Origin: Sphingobacterium sp. PCS056
GTDB taxonomy: Bacteria > Bacteroidota > Bacteroidia > Sphingobacteriales > Sphingobacteriaceae
Assembly: GCF_023273895.1 (NCBI RefSeq)
Contig: NZ_CP096883.1
Span: 1-64,000, forward strand
Direction: 5' to 3'
Length of the DNA: 64,000 nucleotides
A program made the position numbers and the translations under genes. A model generated the notes under the pieces. That model was given only the letters and a program-made list of their open reading frames with translations. It was not told the origin of the DNA and searched no databases. Positions 1-9,869 of the stretch are shown in pieces; positions within the stretch are counted from its first letter, which is position 1, and every line of letters starts with the position of its first letter.

Positions 1-207
1 TTATATAGTGTTTAAAACTTAGAGAACTAATTTTTTACCATATCTATATTATCTATATCCTTTTGTAGCATATTATTATAATATATAGCAACCACTTGCA
101 ATAAATTTTACTTTTTTTCTAAAAATTACATTATATTTTATAGATTTGCTCTCTATTTAGATTTAGTATAAATAAATTCAATATATCGAGGTATTTAAAT
201 CAATAAT

Positions 208-1710
208 ATGAAAAAGATCTTTCTAGCAGCCCTATTATTATCTGCTCTTTATGGAAAAGCCCAAAATAATAATTCATTAATGAATGCTGATTTCTGGAAA
301 GGCTCGCCCAATTTGGATGCTGTAAAAACTGAAATAGCGAAAGGAAATAGCCCATCAAAACCGAATGCAGCTTCATTTGACCCTGTCACTACTGCCATAT
401 TAAATAAAGCTCCAAACGATGTCATTAAATATTTAATTGAACAAGAAGGCAATAGTGTTACTAAAAAGACGCATCACAGCCGTAGTTATTTGCACTGGGC
501 TGCATCAACAGGAAATCTAGAACTCGTACAATATTTAATATCGAAAGGATCTGATGTCAACTACCAAGATAGCCATGGTTTCCCAATTGCAGCTTATGCC
601 GCTTCAACAGGAAATAAAAACACAGCTGTGTATGATCTTCTATTTAAAGCTGGTGTAGATCCTAAACAAAAGTATGAGGATGGCGCTACATTATTATTAT
701 TGTCGGTGGCTGCAGACCAAGATTTAAGTATTACTGATTACTTTATATCTAAAGGATTATCCTTATCAGATCAGGACAACTTTGGTAGAACCGCTGTTGA
801 TTATGCGGCAAAACTAGGCCATGTTGACATCATTGAAAAACTCATTAAAAGAGGTGTAAAGCCAACAAACAATGCTCTTTTCTTCGCTACACAAGGATCA
901 AGACAGATTACTAACGGCATTGAAACTTACAAATACTTGGTGGAAACACTAAAACTAGACCCGAAAGCGACTAATAAAGACGGTGCAACAATCCTACAGG
1001 CATTAGTACGCAGACCAAATATGGAAGTCATCAATTACTTCTTGTCTAAAAATGTAGATGTCAACAAAGCCGACAATGAGGGAAATACAGCTCTTATGGT
1101 TGCTGCTGCAGGTAAAGATGCTAAATTGATTGAATTATTATTATCCAAAACAGCTCAAGTAAATGCAGTCAATGACAAAGGAGAATCCGCATTAACAAAA
1201 GCCATTGCTAACGGCTCCTCTGAAATTTTGTCCCTATTGTTAAAAAATGGTGCTGATATCAAAATCATCAATAAGGATGGAAATAACTTGGCGTATTATT
1301 GGTTAAATTCATATACCGAAAATGCCCCACAAGGACAGACTGGTCAACGTGCTTCTCAAGATCATAGTTTTGAAGAAAAATTAACCTTATTACAAGATAA
1401 TGGTTTAAATGTTACAGATTTACAAAAAAATAAAAGCTCTCTTTTACATTTAGCGGTTGCCAAAGAAAACTTAAATTTAATCAAAAGAGTTGCTGCATTA
1501 GGGACTGATATTAATGCACAAGATAATGACGGAATGAGCCCATTACATAAAGCTGCACTAATTGCTAAAGATGATGCTGTTCTTAAAGAATTGATTTCAT
1601 TAGGTGCTAAAAAAGATCTGATCACATCTTTTGATGAAACAGCATACGATCTAGCAAAAGAAAATGAATTTCTAACAAAAAACAATGTTTCCATTGATTT
1701 CTTAAAATAA
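208..1710 (+). CDS. Exported ankyrin-repeat protein
   Basis: A 500-residue protein with a Sec signal peptide at about residues 1-18 (MKKIF, hydrophobic core, cleavage near GKAQ), so it is exported, probably to the periplasm. The rest is a run of ankyrin repeats of about 33 residues, with the recurring pattern D-x-x-G-x-T-x-L-x-x-A followed by G-x-x-x-x-x-x-L-L-x-x-G-A-D. Examples are around residues 95-120, 285-350 and 430-480. Ankyrin repeats bind proteins; no catalytic domain is visible. It is the first gene of a close-packed plus-strand cluster (4 bp to the next gene) with DUF2271, PepSY-reductase and apbE genes. It may therefore scaffold or protect that redox system, but this is inferred from position only. 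Confidence 0.85.
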   Translation: MKKIFLAALLLSALYGKAQNNNSLMNADFWKGSPNLDAVKTEIAKGNSPSKPNAASFDPVTTAILNKAPNDVIKYLIEQEGNSVTKKTHHSRSYLHWAASTGNLELVQYLISKGSDVNYQDSHGFPIAAYAASTGNKNTAVYDLLFKAGVDPKQKYEDGATLLLLSVAADQDLSITDYFISKGLSLSDQDNFGRTAVDYAAKLGHVDIIEKLIKRGVKPTNNALFFATQGSRQITNGIETYKYLVETLKLDPKATNKDGATILQALVRRPNMEVINYFLSKNVDVNKADNEGNTALMVAAAGKDAKLIELLLSKTAQVNAVNDKGESALTKAIANGSSEILSLLLKNGADIKIINKDGNNLAYYWLNSYTENAPQGQTGQRASQDHSFEEKLTLLQDNGLNVTDLQKNKSSLLHLAVAKENLNLIKRVAALGTDINAQDNDGMSPLHKAALIAKDDAVLKELISLGAKKDLITSFDETAYDLAKENEFLTKNNVSIDFLK

Positions 1711-1714
1711 TAGC

Positions 1715-2200
1715 ATGAAAATTTCTATAAAATTTCTACTTCTTTTATTCTTTGTTACTCTTTTTAGTTCTCATTCATTTGCACAATCGAGTAAGTTCAA
1801 ATGCATGATCCAAATGAATAGTTATGAAGGTGAAGGTGCATATATCATCATCTCATTAATTAACCCGAAAGGAGCTTATGAAAAGACACTTTCTGTTTTA
1901 GGACCAGATAAGCAATGGTATAATACATTGAAAGAATGGCATAAATTTCAAACAAAATCGAATGTTAAATTGAGTGCCATCACCGGTGCTTCTGTTGGTG
2001 GTGGTGACCGTGCAATGAGAACGATCGAAATAGATGACACGAAATTAAACAAAGGATATAAGTTGCGCTTTGAATCAGCTGTTGAAGAACAAAAATACCA
2101 TGTCACCGATGTTGAAATTCCATTGACAACAGAAGCGTTAGCTGAGCGCGCTAGCGGAAAAGGTTATATTAAATTTGTAAAATTAAATAAAGTTCAATAA
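1715..2200 (+). CDS. DUF2271-family exported protein, candidate flavinylated carrier
   Basis: A 161-residue protein with a signal peptide (residues 1-23, cleavage after SFAQ). The mature part matches my memory of the DUF2271 family (small periplasmic beta-rich domain). Residues 90-93 read TGAS, preceded by LSAI. This resembles the S/T-G-A-S/T site at which ApbE covalently attaches FMN in NqrC/RnfG-type domains. The gene lies between an ankyrin protein and a PepSY-flavodoxin-reductase, with apbE two genes downstream. The likely role is a periplasmic flavin electron carrier. The family call is from recall of sequence patterns; flavinylation is inferred from motif plus context. Confidence 0.7.
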   Translation: MKISIKFLLLLFFVTLFSSHSFAQSSKFKCMIQMNSYEGEGAYIIISLINPKGAYEKTLSVLGPDKQWYNTLKEWHKFQTKSNVKLSAITGASVGGGDRAMRTIEIDDTKLNKGYKLRFESAVEEQKYHVTDVEIPLTTEALAERASGKGYIKFVKLNKVQ

Positions 2201-2205
2201 TTAAA

Positions 2206-4389
2206 ATGACTTTATCCATCTGGAGGTATGCACATTTAGCTCTTGCGATAGTATCATCCCTATTTTTACTTATTCTTTCCTTTACCGGAATTATATTGGC
2301 GATCGATGCAGTTAACGAAAAAAACCAAGCATACCAAGTAGCAGATCTCAATACAATAAACCTTTCGCAGTCCATCACTGAACTGCGAAAGGTCTATCCC
2401 GAAATCATTGAAATAGCAGTTGACCATAATCATTTTGTTAGTATCGATGCTTTAGATGAAGAGGGTAATACAATTAAAGGCTATATTGACCCAAAAACGG
2501 GGAAGATTTTAGGTGAGATAACACCCAAAAGTCAATTCATTCAATGGACAACAGCTTTACACCGATCCTTATTTCTCCATGAGACAGGACGAATCATAGT
2601 AGGTGTAGTATCTTTTATACTCTTATTGATTACCTTAAGTGGTGTCGTCCTTATTCTTAAACGCCAGCAAGGCCTACGTCATTTCTTTTCTAAAATTAAC
2701 CGAGACTTCTTCGCTCAATATTTCCATGTTGTCAGTGGCCGGTTTTTCCTAATTCCTATTCTAATAATTGCGTTAACGGGTACCTATTTATTTATGGCCA
2801 GAATGGAGTTCATGAAAAAACCGAATGCAAATATCCAACATACCGCTGAGACTGATAATGATAAAATTGAATTTAAAGATTTTAAGATTTTTAAACAGCA
2901 TACATTAGCTGATATTGAAAAAATCGAATTCCCATTTATGGATGATGATCCAGAGGAATTCTATACGCTAAAATTTAAGGATCGCGTAGTCACTGTTAAT
3001 CAATTTAATGGGGCAATAGTAACAGAAACCAAGTATCCTTACACTGCAGCACTTGAAAAGTTAAGTCTCGATATTCATACGGGAAGGACAAATGTGATAT
3101 GGGCAATCATTTTGGGTCTTGCCTCCTTAAATATCATCTTTTTTATCTATACCGGATTTGTTATCACATTTAGAAGAACGAAAACAAAAATTAAAAATAA
3201 GTATAAAGCGGATGAGGCTGAAATCGTCATTTTAGTGGGTTCAGAAAATGGTAGCACTTTATTTTTTGCAAACCAAATTCATAAACAATTACTAGCAGAT
3301 GGCAAACGTTCCTTTATAGCTGTGATGAACCAATATCAAAGGTATCCAAATGCAGCACATCTTTTGGTGTTCACTTCTACTTATGGTATAGGGACAGCAC
3401 CAACGGGTGCATCGAAGTTTGAAGAGCTACTTTTAAAAACTCCTCAAGAACAACAGCTACAATACAGTGTCATCGGCTTCGGCTCACAAGCCTATCCAGA
3501 TTATTGCGCTTACGCAGAACGTGTGGATCAAATTCTGGCATCACAAGAGTGGGCAACTCGTTTTCTCGATCTACATAAAGTAAACGATCGATCAATACAT
3601 GAGTTTACGAACTGGGTTCATCAATGGAGTGAAAAATCATGCCTCGCACTAGCAACTGCACCATCCGTGTACCAAACAAAAGTTGTGGGGCTAAAAAAAC
3701 TTAAAGTTGTCAAAAAAACAACAGAAGACCAGGCTACCTTTACGGTCATATTAAAACCAACTGCAAATGTCAAATTTCAATCTGGCGATCTTTTGGCCAT
3801 ATATCCTACAAATGATCATAGGGAGCGATTTTATTCGATCTGTCAGTATGACGGAATGATTCAGCTAGAAGTAAAACTCCATCCTAATGGATTGGGATCA
3901 AACTTCCTTTACGATCTAAAGCAAAATGATTTTATCCATGCGCGCATCATGAGTAATCCCGAATTTCATTTTCCGAAGGCTCCTGCTGTCATTATGATTG
4001 CCAATGGAACCGGTATAGCACCATTCTTAGGAATGATCAATAACAATAAGAAAACGCCAATTCATTTATATGCTGGTTTTAGGTATAACAATACTGTCAC
4101 AAAGCGGTATCAAGAATTTGCTCAAGAGGAAATTGAAAAAAAGCATTTAAAAACATGTCATTTTGCCTATTCAAGAGAATCAAAATCTCAATATGTGATG
4201 GATCTCATCCAGCAAGATGCTCAACTTTTTTTAGAACATTTAGAAAATGGTGGTGTTATTATGATCTGTGGATCGCTTCATATGCAGCGAGATGTTGAGC
4301 AGGTTCTGGAAGGAATCGCACCATCTCAAAAAGGCAAAACACTTCAGTATTATAAGGCTAAAAATCAGATTCTAACCGATTGTTATTAA
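2206..4389 (+). CDS. PepSY-associated membrane / flavodoxin / ferredoxin-reductase fusion
   Basis: A 727-residue inner-membrane redox protein. The N-terminal half is a PepSY_TM module with a helix at about residues 8-33, a pair at about 128-150 and 172-196, and one at about 298-322. It carries histidines in ALHRSLFLHETGR, QYFHVVSGRFF and DIHTGRTN that are candidate heme or quinone ligands. The cytoplasmic half has a flavodoxin-like FMN domain (about 337-475, starting VILVGSENGST) and a ferredoxin-reductase-like FAD/NAD(P)H domain (about 490-727, with IANGTGIAPFLG). The layout predicts electron flow from NAD(P)H through FAD and FMN across the membrane. Related fusions occur in siderophore reduction and flavin-based electron export. 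It starts 5 bp after the DUF2271 gene, and apbE follows after 18 bp. Confidence 0.85.
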   Translation: MTLSIWRYAHLALAIVSSLFLLILSFTGIILAIDAVNEKNQAYQVADLNTINLSQSITELRKVYPEIIEIAVDHNHFVSIDALDEEGNTIKGYIDPKTGKILGEITPKSQFIQWTTALHRSLFLHETGRIIVGVVSFILLLITLSGVVLILKRQQGLRHFFSKINRDFFAQYFHVVSGRFFLIPILIIALTGTYLFMARMEFMKKPNANIQHTAETDNDKIEFKDFKIFKQHTLADIEKIEFPFMDDDPEEFYTLKFKDRVVTVNQFNGAIVTETKYPYTAALEKLSLDIHTGRTNVIWAIILGLASLNIIFFIYTGFVITFRRTKTKIKNKYKADEAEIVILVGSENGSTLFFANQIHKQLLADGKRSFIAVMNQYQRYPNAAHLLVFTSTYGIGTAPTGASKFEELLLKTPQEQQLQYSVIGFGSQAYPDYCAYAERVDQILASQEWATRFLDLHKVNDRSIHEFTNWVHQWSEKSCLALATAPSVYQTKVVGLKKLKVVKKTTEDQATFTVILKPTANVKFQSGDLLAIYPTNDHRERFYSICQYDGMIQLEVKLHPNGLGSNFLYDLKQNDFIHARIMSNPEFHFPKAPAVIMIANGTGIAPFLGMINNNKKTPIHLYAGFRYNNTVTKRYQEFAQEEIEKKHLKTCHFAYSRESKSQYVMDLIQQDAQLFLEHLENGGVIMICGSLHMQRDVEQVLEGIAPSQKGKTLQYYKAKNQILTDCY

Positions 4390-4407
4390 TCCTAACAGCA
4401 AAAAATC

Positions 4408-5367
4408 ATGAAGTTTTGTTATATCTTCCTATTTTTACTGATCAGCCATTTGAGTAATGCGCAAGTTTTGTTAAAAAAGCAAGTTACATTAATGGGTTCC
4501 GTATTTGAGATAACGATTGTAGACCAAGATACCGCAACCGTACGAAAACATATTGATTTGGTGATATCGGAGGTCAACCGTATTGAAAATCTGATTTCCG
4601 AATGGAGACCTGAAACTCAAATTTCACAAGTCAATCGCTACGCCGGCATTAAGCCTGTAAAGGTCGATCGTGAAGTTTTTGATTTAACCACAAGAGCAAT
4701 CGAATACTCCAAAAATTCAAACGGTGCTTTTGACATCAGTATTGCTGCTTTAGATAAAATATGGCGATTTGATGGGACAATGAACGAATTGCCATCGGAA
4801 GGCGCTATCCGTAAATCGGTAGAAAAGGTGGGCTATGAACATATTGTATTGGATAGTGCCAATTGCACGATTTACTTATCCATACCAGGTATGAAAATTG
4901 GATTTGGATCTATCGGTAAGGGATATGCTGCCGACATGGGTAGAGCTTTGATGCAAAAAAAATCAGTTCAAGCCGGGATAGTCAATGCCTCAGGCGATTT
5001 ATCAACTTGGGGATATCAGCCCAATCATACTCCGTGGTTAATCGGGATTAAAAATCCTTTTAAGGCTTACAAAACAATTAAAATACTCCAGATGGAAGAA
5101 AGTGCGGTCGCGACCTCCGGAAGCTATGAAAAATATGCGGAAATTGGGAACAAAAGGTATACGCATATCATCAATCCTAAGACGGGGTATCCGGCAACTG
5201 GACTAACTAGCGTGACCATCTATGGCCCTTCTGCTGAGTTTGCCAATGCATTGAGTACCTCAATTATGGTGATGGGTCAAAAGGAAGGTCTAAAACTAGC
5301 AAAAAAATTTCCGCTGTATCACTATGTATTGATAACAGACAAAGGCAAAATACGAAAAAGCCGCTAA
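4408..5367 (+). CDS. apbE: FAD:protein FMN transferase
   Basis: A 319-residue ApbE-family enzyme that attaches FMN from FAD to a Thr/Ser of extracytoplasmic proteins, Mg-dependent. A signal peptide is at residues 1-18 (cleavage near SNAQ). Visible family features are MGSVFEITIV near the N-terminus, ISEWRPETQISQVN, GFGSIGKGYAAD (the conserved G-K-G-Y-A-D motif), NASGDLSTWG, and the C-terminal T-H-I-I-N-P-K-T-G-Y-P signature with ALSTSIMVMG after it. The length is normal for the family. It is the last gene of the cluster and most likely modifies the DUF2271 protein upstream (TGAS site). It converges on ccoS, with only 7 bp between stop codons. Confidence 0.95.
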   Translation: MKFCYIFLFLLISHLSNAQVLLKKQVTLMGSVFEITIVDQDTATVRKHIDLVISEVNRIENLISEWRPETQISQVNRYAGIKPVKVDREVFDLTTRAIEYSKNSNGAFDISIAALDKIWRFDGTMNELPSEGAIRKSVEKVGYEHIVLDSANCTIYLSIPGMKIGFGSIGKGYAADMGRALMQKKSVQAGIVNASGDLSTWGYQPNHTPWLIGIKNPFKAYKTIKILQMEESAVATSGSYEKYAEIGNKRYTHIINPKTGYPATGLTSVTIYGPSAEFANALSTSIMVMGQKEGLKLAKKFPLYHYVLITDKGKIRKSR

Positions 5368-5374
5368 CAGTATA

Positions 5375-5560
5375 TTAGTGGAACGATTTTCCGTCCTCCT
5401 GCTTGGAATCAATCTCTTCGACATCATCGTCAAATAAAATACGAACTGATGGCGTATAGGTATCGTCATTCTGTCCCGTTTTATTGGCCCAAAAGAATGC
5501 TCCTAAAAACAATAACGCGACAAATACACTACATCCAATTAACATAAAGATGATACTCAT
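5375..5560 (-). CDS. ccoS: cbb3-type cytochrome oxidase assembly protein CcoS
   Basis: A 61-residue single-helix membrane protein. The N-terminus MSIIFMLIGCSVFVALLFLG is the transmembrane segment, followed by AFFWANKTGQNDD and an acidic tail (DDDVEE), which is the usual CcoS/FixS pattern. CcoS is needed to insert heme and copper into the CcoN subunit of cbb3 oxidase. It follows ccoI after 28 bp on the minus strand and ends the dehydrogenase-like/hemN/ccoI/ccoS operon. The oxidase structural genes ccoNOP are not in this window. Confidence 0.9.
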   Translation of the reverse strand: MSIIFMLIGCSVFVALLFLGAFFWANKTGQNDDTYTPSVRILFDDDVEEIDSKQEDGKSFH

Positions 5561-5588
5561 AATACTATTTCAAATTAGTAAAAAATAC

Positions 5589-7977
5589 TTATAATCCCCG
5601 TCTTTTTGCGAACCAGCGCGTCAATAAACTTGTAAAAGATATAATAGTCACCGTACTTATTGGCATCAGTATCGCAGCAAATAACGGCGACATTTCTCCC
5701 TGAACGGCAAAACTCAATCCGATCACATTATAAAACAATGAAATACAAAAACTCAGATGAATGACGCGTACCGCATCTTTACTAAAGGCAAAAAACTGGG
5801 GTAATTTTTGAAAAGCGGCACCATCCAAAATAGCATCGCAACCAGGTGAAAAATTATTAATATCGTCACTTACGGCTATTCCTAAATCAGCAGCTTTTAA
5901 AGCTCCAGCATCATTCAAACCATCTCCAATCATACAAACATGACCTCCATTATCTTTAAACATTTGGATGATATCCAATTTATTCTGTGGAGACTGATTA
6001 AAAAGTAAGCGTGTTGTTGATGGAAAAATTTCTTTTAGCACCTCTTTTTTTCGATCATTATCTCCTGATATAAGATGCAGGTCATAATTTTTTAAATCAT
6101 GGATAATACCGGAAAGTCCTGTTCGCCAGGATTGTTCCATTGCAAAGCTACCTTTCACTTTATCATTGATGGATACGAACACATAGGATGCTTCTTCTGT
6201 ATTTTTGGGTGCATTCACAAATCGAGCGCTTCCGATTTTGATCGTATATTTTCCGATCTGTGTTATGGATCCCTCTCCTATCTTTTCTTCATATCGATCC
6301 ACAGGGATCGGTTCTATATGATCTAACCACTTTACAATTTCTCGACTCAAGGGGTGACTTGAATTACGGCAAGCAGAATATACCAATACTTTTTCCTCCT
6401 GTGTCAAAAAGCCTTCAAAAACGATACCACTAACTGATGGTGAGGAAATCGTACCGGTCTTGTCAAAAATAATAGTATCAATGGCTGCCATCTGCTCGAT
6501 AGCATCTGTATTTTTGACATAAAACTTATTTCTATCGAAGACACTTAGTGCTGCTGACAACGTAAATGGTGAACTGAGAGCTAAAGCACATGGACAGGCA
6601 ATAATCAAAACAGCAGTAAATGCGCCCCATGCTTTATTAGGATCCTGCCCTACCATCCAAAATACAGTGGCTGATATGGCAATCAATAATAAAGCAATCG
6701 TAAAATATTTACTGATATAACTAATAAACGTCTGAAATTGGCGATCATATTGCTTATAATTATCGTTATTCCAAAGTTTGGTCAGATAAGATTGCGATAC
6801 AGATTTGACCACTTCCAGTTCAATTGCTTCTGCCATTTGACGGCCGCCAGCATAGATCACCTCCCCTAATATCTTGGTGATAGGTTTAGATTCGCCGGTC
6901 ACAAAACTGAAGTCAACACATGCTTCACCATGTAGCAAAACGGCATCAGCTGGTATAATTTCGTTATTACGAACTAATATCCGGTCACCGACCTGTAGTT
7001 CTGCAAGTTGAATTGCCTTCTCTTTTCCTTCTTGTATAGTGGTTACCGCTACGGGAAAATAACTTCGATAATCACGCTCAAAAGAAATATGATAATACGT
7101 CCTTTCTTGCACCCACTTGCCAATTAAAATAAAAAATACCAAGCTGCAAAGTGTATCTCCAAAACCTGCACCTGATTGTGAAATCACTTCGTAAGCAGTG
7201 CGTAGAAATAGTATAAAGATCCCGAGTGCCAAAGGAACGTCGAGATTCAATCTTTTTTGACGGATACTTAAAAATGCGGATTTAAAATAATCAGAAGCAC
7301 TATAGCATAGTACAGGTAACGTAAATAAAAGATTGGCATATCCAAAAAATACCGAGTATGATTTTTCAAAACCTGCAAGTCCAAAATATTCTGGAAAACT
7401 CAACATCATAGAATTTCCAAAACAAAATCCTGCCACTGCGATCTTAGCGATCAATGGGTTTGAATTTACCTTCTTACCTTCTTTAACCACATCTTGTAAA
7501 GTGATCTTGGGCTCATAGCCTATACTCACCAAGAGTTCAACAAGATGATATAAGGATAAATCGGTATGCTTAAATGTGATGCTAGCTTGCTTTTTCATAA
7601 AATCAACCTTCGAGGAGATCACATGCGGATTGATTTTATATAGATTTTCTAATAACCATATACAGGAACTACAATGTATAACGGGTATGTAAAAAGTAAT
7701 GATGGTGATCTGCTCATCCTTAAAATCGATCAATTTATCAACTATGGCAGCCTCATTCAAATACGATAAATCGGCGGTTTTTTCCCTGTTTGGACTTTCC
7801 CGGATGCTGATTATAACGGTAATAACTTTGCATGTTATTTTCGTTAAGAATCTGATAAACCGTTTGGCAGCCTAAACAACAAAAATCATGTTCAGCATAC
7901 TGATAGCCGGCTAACTCAATTGTATCACCACAGTGAAAACAATGTTGCGCTACTTGAATCTCTTTCGTTTCCACCAT
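5589..7977 (-). pseudogene. ccoI: CcoI/FixI copper P-type ATPase, apparent 1-nt frameshift
   Basis: Copper-transporting P1B ATPase for cbb3 oxidase assembly, read in two pieces. 7753-7977 (74 residues) encodes the N-terminal Cys domain (CFHCG and CCLGCQ). 5589-7760 (723 residues) carries an HMA domain with HCSSC, the CPC transport motif (ACPCALAL), the DKTGT phosphorylation site and GDGLNDAGAL. Removing one A from the A6 run at 7778-7783 (complement) joins them into about 795 residues, normal for Bacteroidota CcoI, with junction GKTADLSYLNEAAIVD. The broken frame is therefore a consensus error or a recent mutation. The larger piece lacks only the first Cys domain. It lies 10 bp after hemN and before ccoS. 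Confidence 0.85.
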
Positions 7978-7987
7978 CTTTTAATCG

Positions 7988-9368
7988 TTAAATCGCTTGA
8001 CTGAATAGTTGCATTTCACTTTTTGATTTTTGTAATCTCAGATCAAATGCCATACATACATTTCGAAGAAAGGATTTACCTAAAGAAGTGATGATAATCT
8101 GATCTGAATCCATCTTAACGACTCCTTCATCGATCATTTCTTGTAATTTTTTCACAATCGTATCGTTACCCAAAAAGCCTTCGATCAATTGGGTCTCACC
8201 TTTACACATCAGATCTAAAATATATCGTCTTATGATGACATCTTCTGCATCGAGCAGGTGACCTTTAACCACAGGCAATTGACCTTGATCTAGCAACTGT
8301 TGATATTCTTCTACATGCTTGACATTCTGTGCAAAACCATCCCATGAATCGCTGATGGAAGAAACTCCTAAACCAATGAGTAAAGGACGATAGCGATCTG
8401 CATATCCCATAAAATTACGATGAAGTCTTTTTTCTTGGAATGCGATGAACAATTCATCTTCGGGTTTTGCAAAATGATCCATTCCGACATCGAGGTACCC
8501 TGCTTCTTGTATCAGTTTCTTCCCTTGCGTATATAAAGCTAACTTTTTCTTCTCCCTGAGGTAAATCTAGTTCTGTATAGTGGCGTTGGCCAGGCTTGAT
8601 CCATGGAACATGTGCATAACTGTAAAAAGAAATACGATCTGGATCTAGGATTAAGGATTCTTTTATCGTTTCGGTGATAGTTTGTAAATTTTGTTTAGGC
8701 AAACCATATATTAAATCAAAATTAATCGAAGTATATCCAATCTTACGTGCTTCTTGCATGACGCGCCTCACATCAGCGACATCTTGTTTTCTATTGATCG
8801 TAAATTGGACCAATGGGTCAAAATCTTGAATCCCTAAACTTAATCTTCGAAATCCCAATTGATACAACACATCGAGGTGTTCAAAAGTCGTATTTCCAGG
8901 ATGTGCTTCAAATGAAAAGGAAGCGTCTTCCGCTATTTGTGCATGAGATAAAATACCATTGATCAATTTCGCTAAATGCTCTGGAGCAAAAAAAGTAGGG
9001 GTCCCACCACCGAGGTGAATTTCAGAAATCAAAGGCGCACCTTCCTTTAATATTGCTGTATATATCCCCCACTCTTTCAGTAAACTATCGATATAGGGCA
9101 ACTCAACTTTATGATTCTTGGTTATTCTTGTATTGCAACCACAATAGGTACACAGACTCTCACAAAAGGGCAAATGAATATATAGACTTATTCCAGAGTC
9201 TTTAGACTTTTGATAAGTATGATATACACTTTGCATCCATCCCTCAGTAGAAAATTGGTCATTATCCCAAAATGGAACTGTTGGATAACTGGTATAACGC
9301 GGTGCGGCAACATTATATTTTCGCACAAGATCTTGTATTGCTATTACACTATTCGTTTTCATGATCAT
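7988..9368 (-). pseudogene. hemN: Oxygen-independent coproporphyrinogen III oxidase, apparent 1-nt frameshift
   Basis: Radical-SAM enzyme converting coproporphyrinogen III to protoporphyrinogen IX without oxygen. The first piece (8454-9368, 304 residues) has the HemN start AAPRYTSYPT, the cluster motif CESLCTYCGC and LGGGTPTFF. The second (7988-8482, 164 residues) begins at MDHFAKPEDEL, the conserved GMDHFA region. Dropping one A in the A5 run at 8544-8548 (complement) gives GEEKLALYTQGKKLIQEAGYLD, which then runs into MDHFAKP, and one protein of about 459 residues, the normal HemN length. AAPRYTSYP and the missing HemW features argue for true HemN. As written the catalytic half would end in a wrong tail (DTRSRVPRC). 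Met at 9362 is an alternative start. Confidence 0.85.
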
Positions 9369-9369
9369 C

Positions 9370-9783
9370 TTATAATTTCACTCCACAGTCTTTTAGACAA
9401 CAACAAGCGGTTCCGACACATTTACCTGCACCCCAAAGATTTAAATTACGAATCGTTTGCTCTGCAATCCCTTTTGGAGTTTGATCCTCATAAGGTGTAT
9501 TGGCAACCTGTATATCCAACTTTCCAGCTTCGATCAAATCAATATGTCCTGTACCTAAGGTACGTGTCAAAATACGATTGACACCCATATTTTTTAAAGT
9601 TCGCAACATCGAGGCTCCTAGTATATCATGGGCAGATATGATCACCACGTCTTTTCCTGTAGCATAGACTTTTGTTTCTTCATTAAGCCCATTAGCAATA
9701 AAGGTCAAATCATGCATTTTACCATTAGCGATTGCTAACAACTCTTTTTCAAAGGCCTGAATACTATAAACAACTACTTTCAT
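9370..9783 (-). CDS. Small protein like the 2-hydroxyacid dehydrogenase substrate domain, Cys-rich tail
   Basis: A 137-residue protein. Residues 1 to about 110 resemble only the N-terminal (substrate) domain of D-2-hydroxyacid dehydrogenases: MKVVVYS start, LNEETKVYATGKDVVIIS, and TLGTGHIDLIEAGKLDIQVANTPYED instead of the usual RCAGFNNVDL-type strand. The NAD-binding Rossmann domain is missing altogether. The tail is Cys-rich, with Cys at 122, 127, 128, 129 and 133 (KCVGTACCCLKDC), suggesting metal or Fe-S/heme handling. It is the first gene of the hemN-ccoI-ccoS operon (1 bp before hemN) and sits behind a CRP-type palindrome. A role in microaerobic heme or metal supply is inferred from position; the activity is unknown. 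Confidence 0.75.
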   Translation of the reverse strand: MKVVVYSIQAFEKELLAIANGKMHDLTFIANGLNEETKVYATGKDVVIISAHDILGASMLRTLKNMGVNRILTRTLGTGHIDLIEAGKLDIQVANTPYEDQTPKGIAEQTIRNLNLWGAGKCVGTACCCLKDCGVKL

Positions 9784-9818
9784 GCTATCTTTTTTGATAT
9801 TCTAATTCCGAACTAGTA

Positions 9819-9826
9819 CAAAAGTA
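9819..9826 (-). promoter_or_regulatory. Candidate -7 box of the hemN-ccoIS operon
   Basis: On the minus strand this reads TACTTTTG, an exact match to the Bacteroidota -7 consensus TAnnTTTG, 35 bp before the operon's first start codon. No TTG -33 box lies 17-23 bp upstream, as expected for an activator-dependent promoter. The palindrome at 9870-9885 would then be centred roughly 60 bp upstream of the start point, a class I activator position. Confidence 0.5.
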
Positions 9827-9869
9827 AATAGTCTACAAATATTTGTATATGAAGTTCATCAGCTTAAAA

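Noticed and set aside
1..207. Promoter of the ankyrin operon at TTTG (145-148) / TAGATTTA (158-165)
   Set aside because: The boxes are only 9 bp apart, too close for a Bacteroidota promoter, and the -7 box is imperfect; the true promoter may lie elsewhere in this AT-rich stretch.
7778..7786. Programmed -1 frameshift at A AAA AAC in ccoI
   Set aside because: The -1 frame ends after six codons (PPIYRI); the ATPase lies in the +1 frame, so this heptamer cannot explain full-length CcoI.
9210..9581. 123-codon plus-strand frame across hemN and the Cys-tailed gene
   Set aside because: It crosses two supported minus-strand genes, has no recognisable features and no promoter.
9793..9806. FNR-type site TTGATATTCTAATT before the hemN operon
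   Set aside because: Only one half-site (TTGAT) is present; the second half does not match ATCAA, and it lies downstream of the -7 box.
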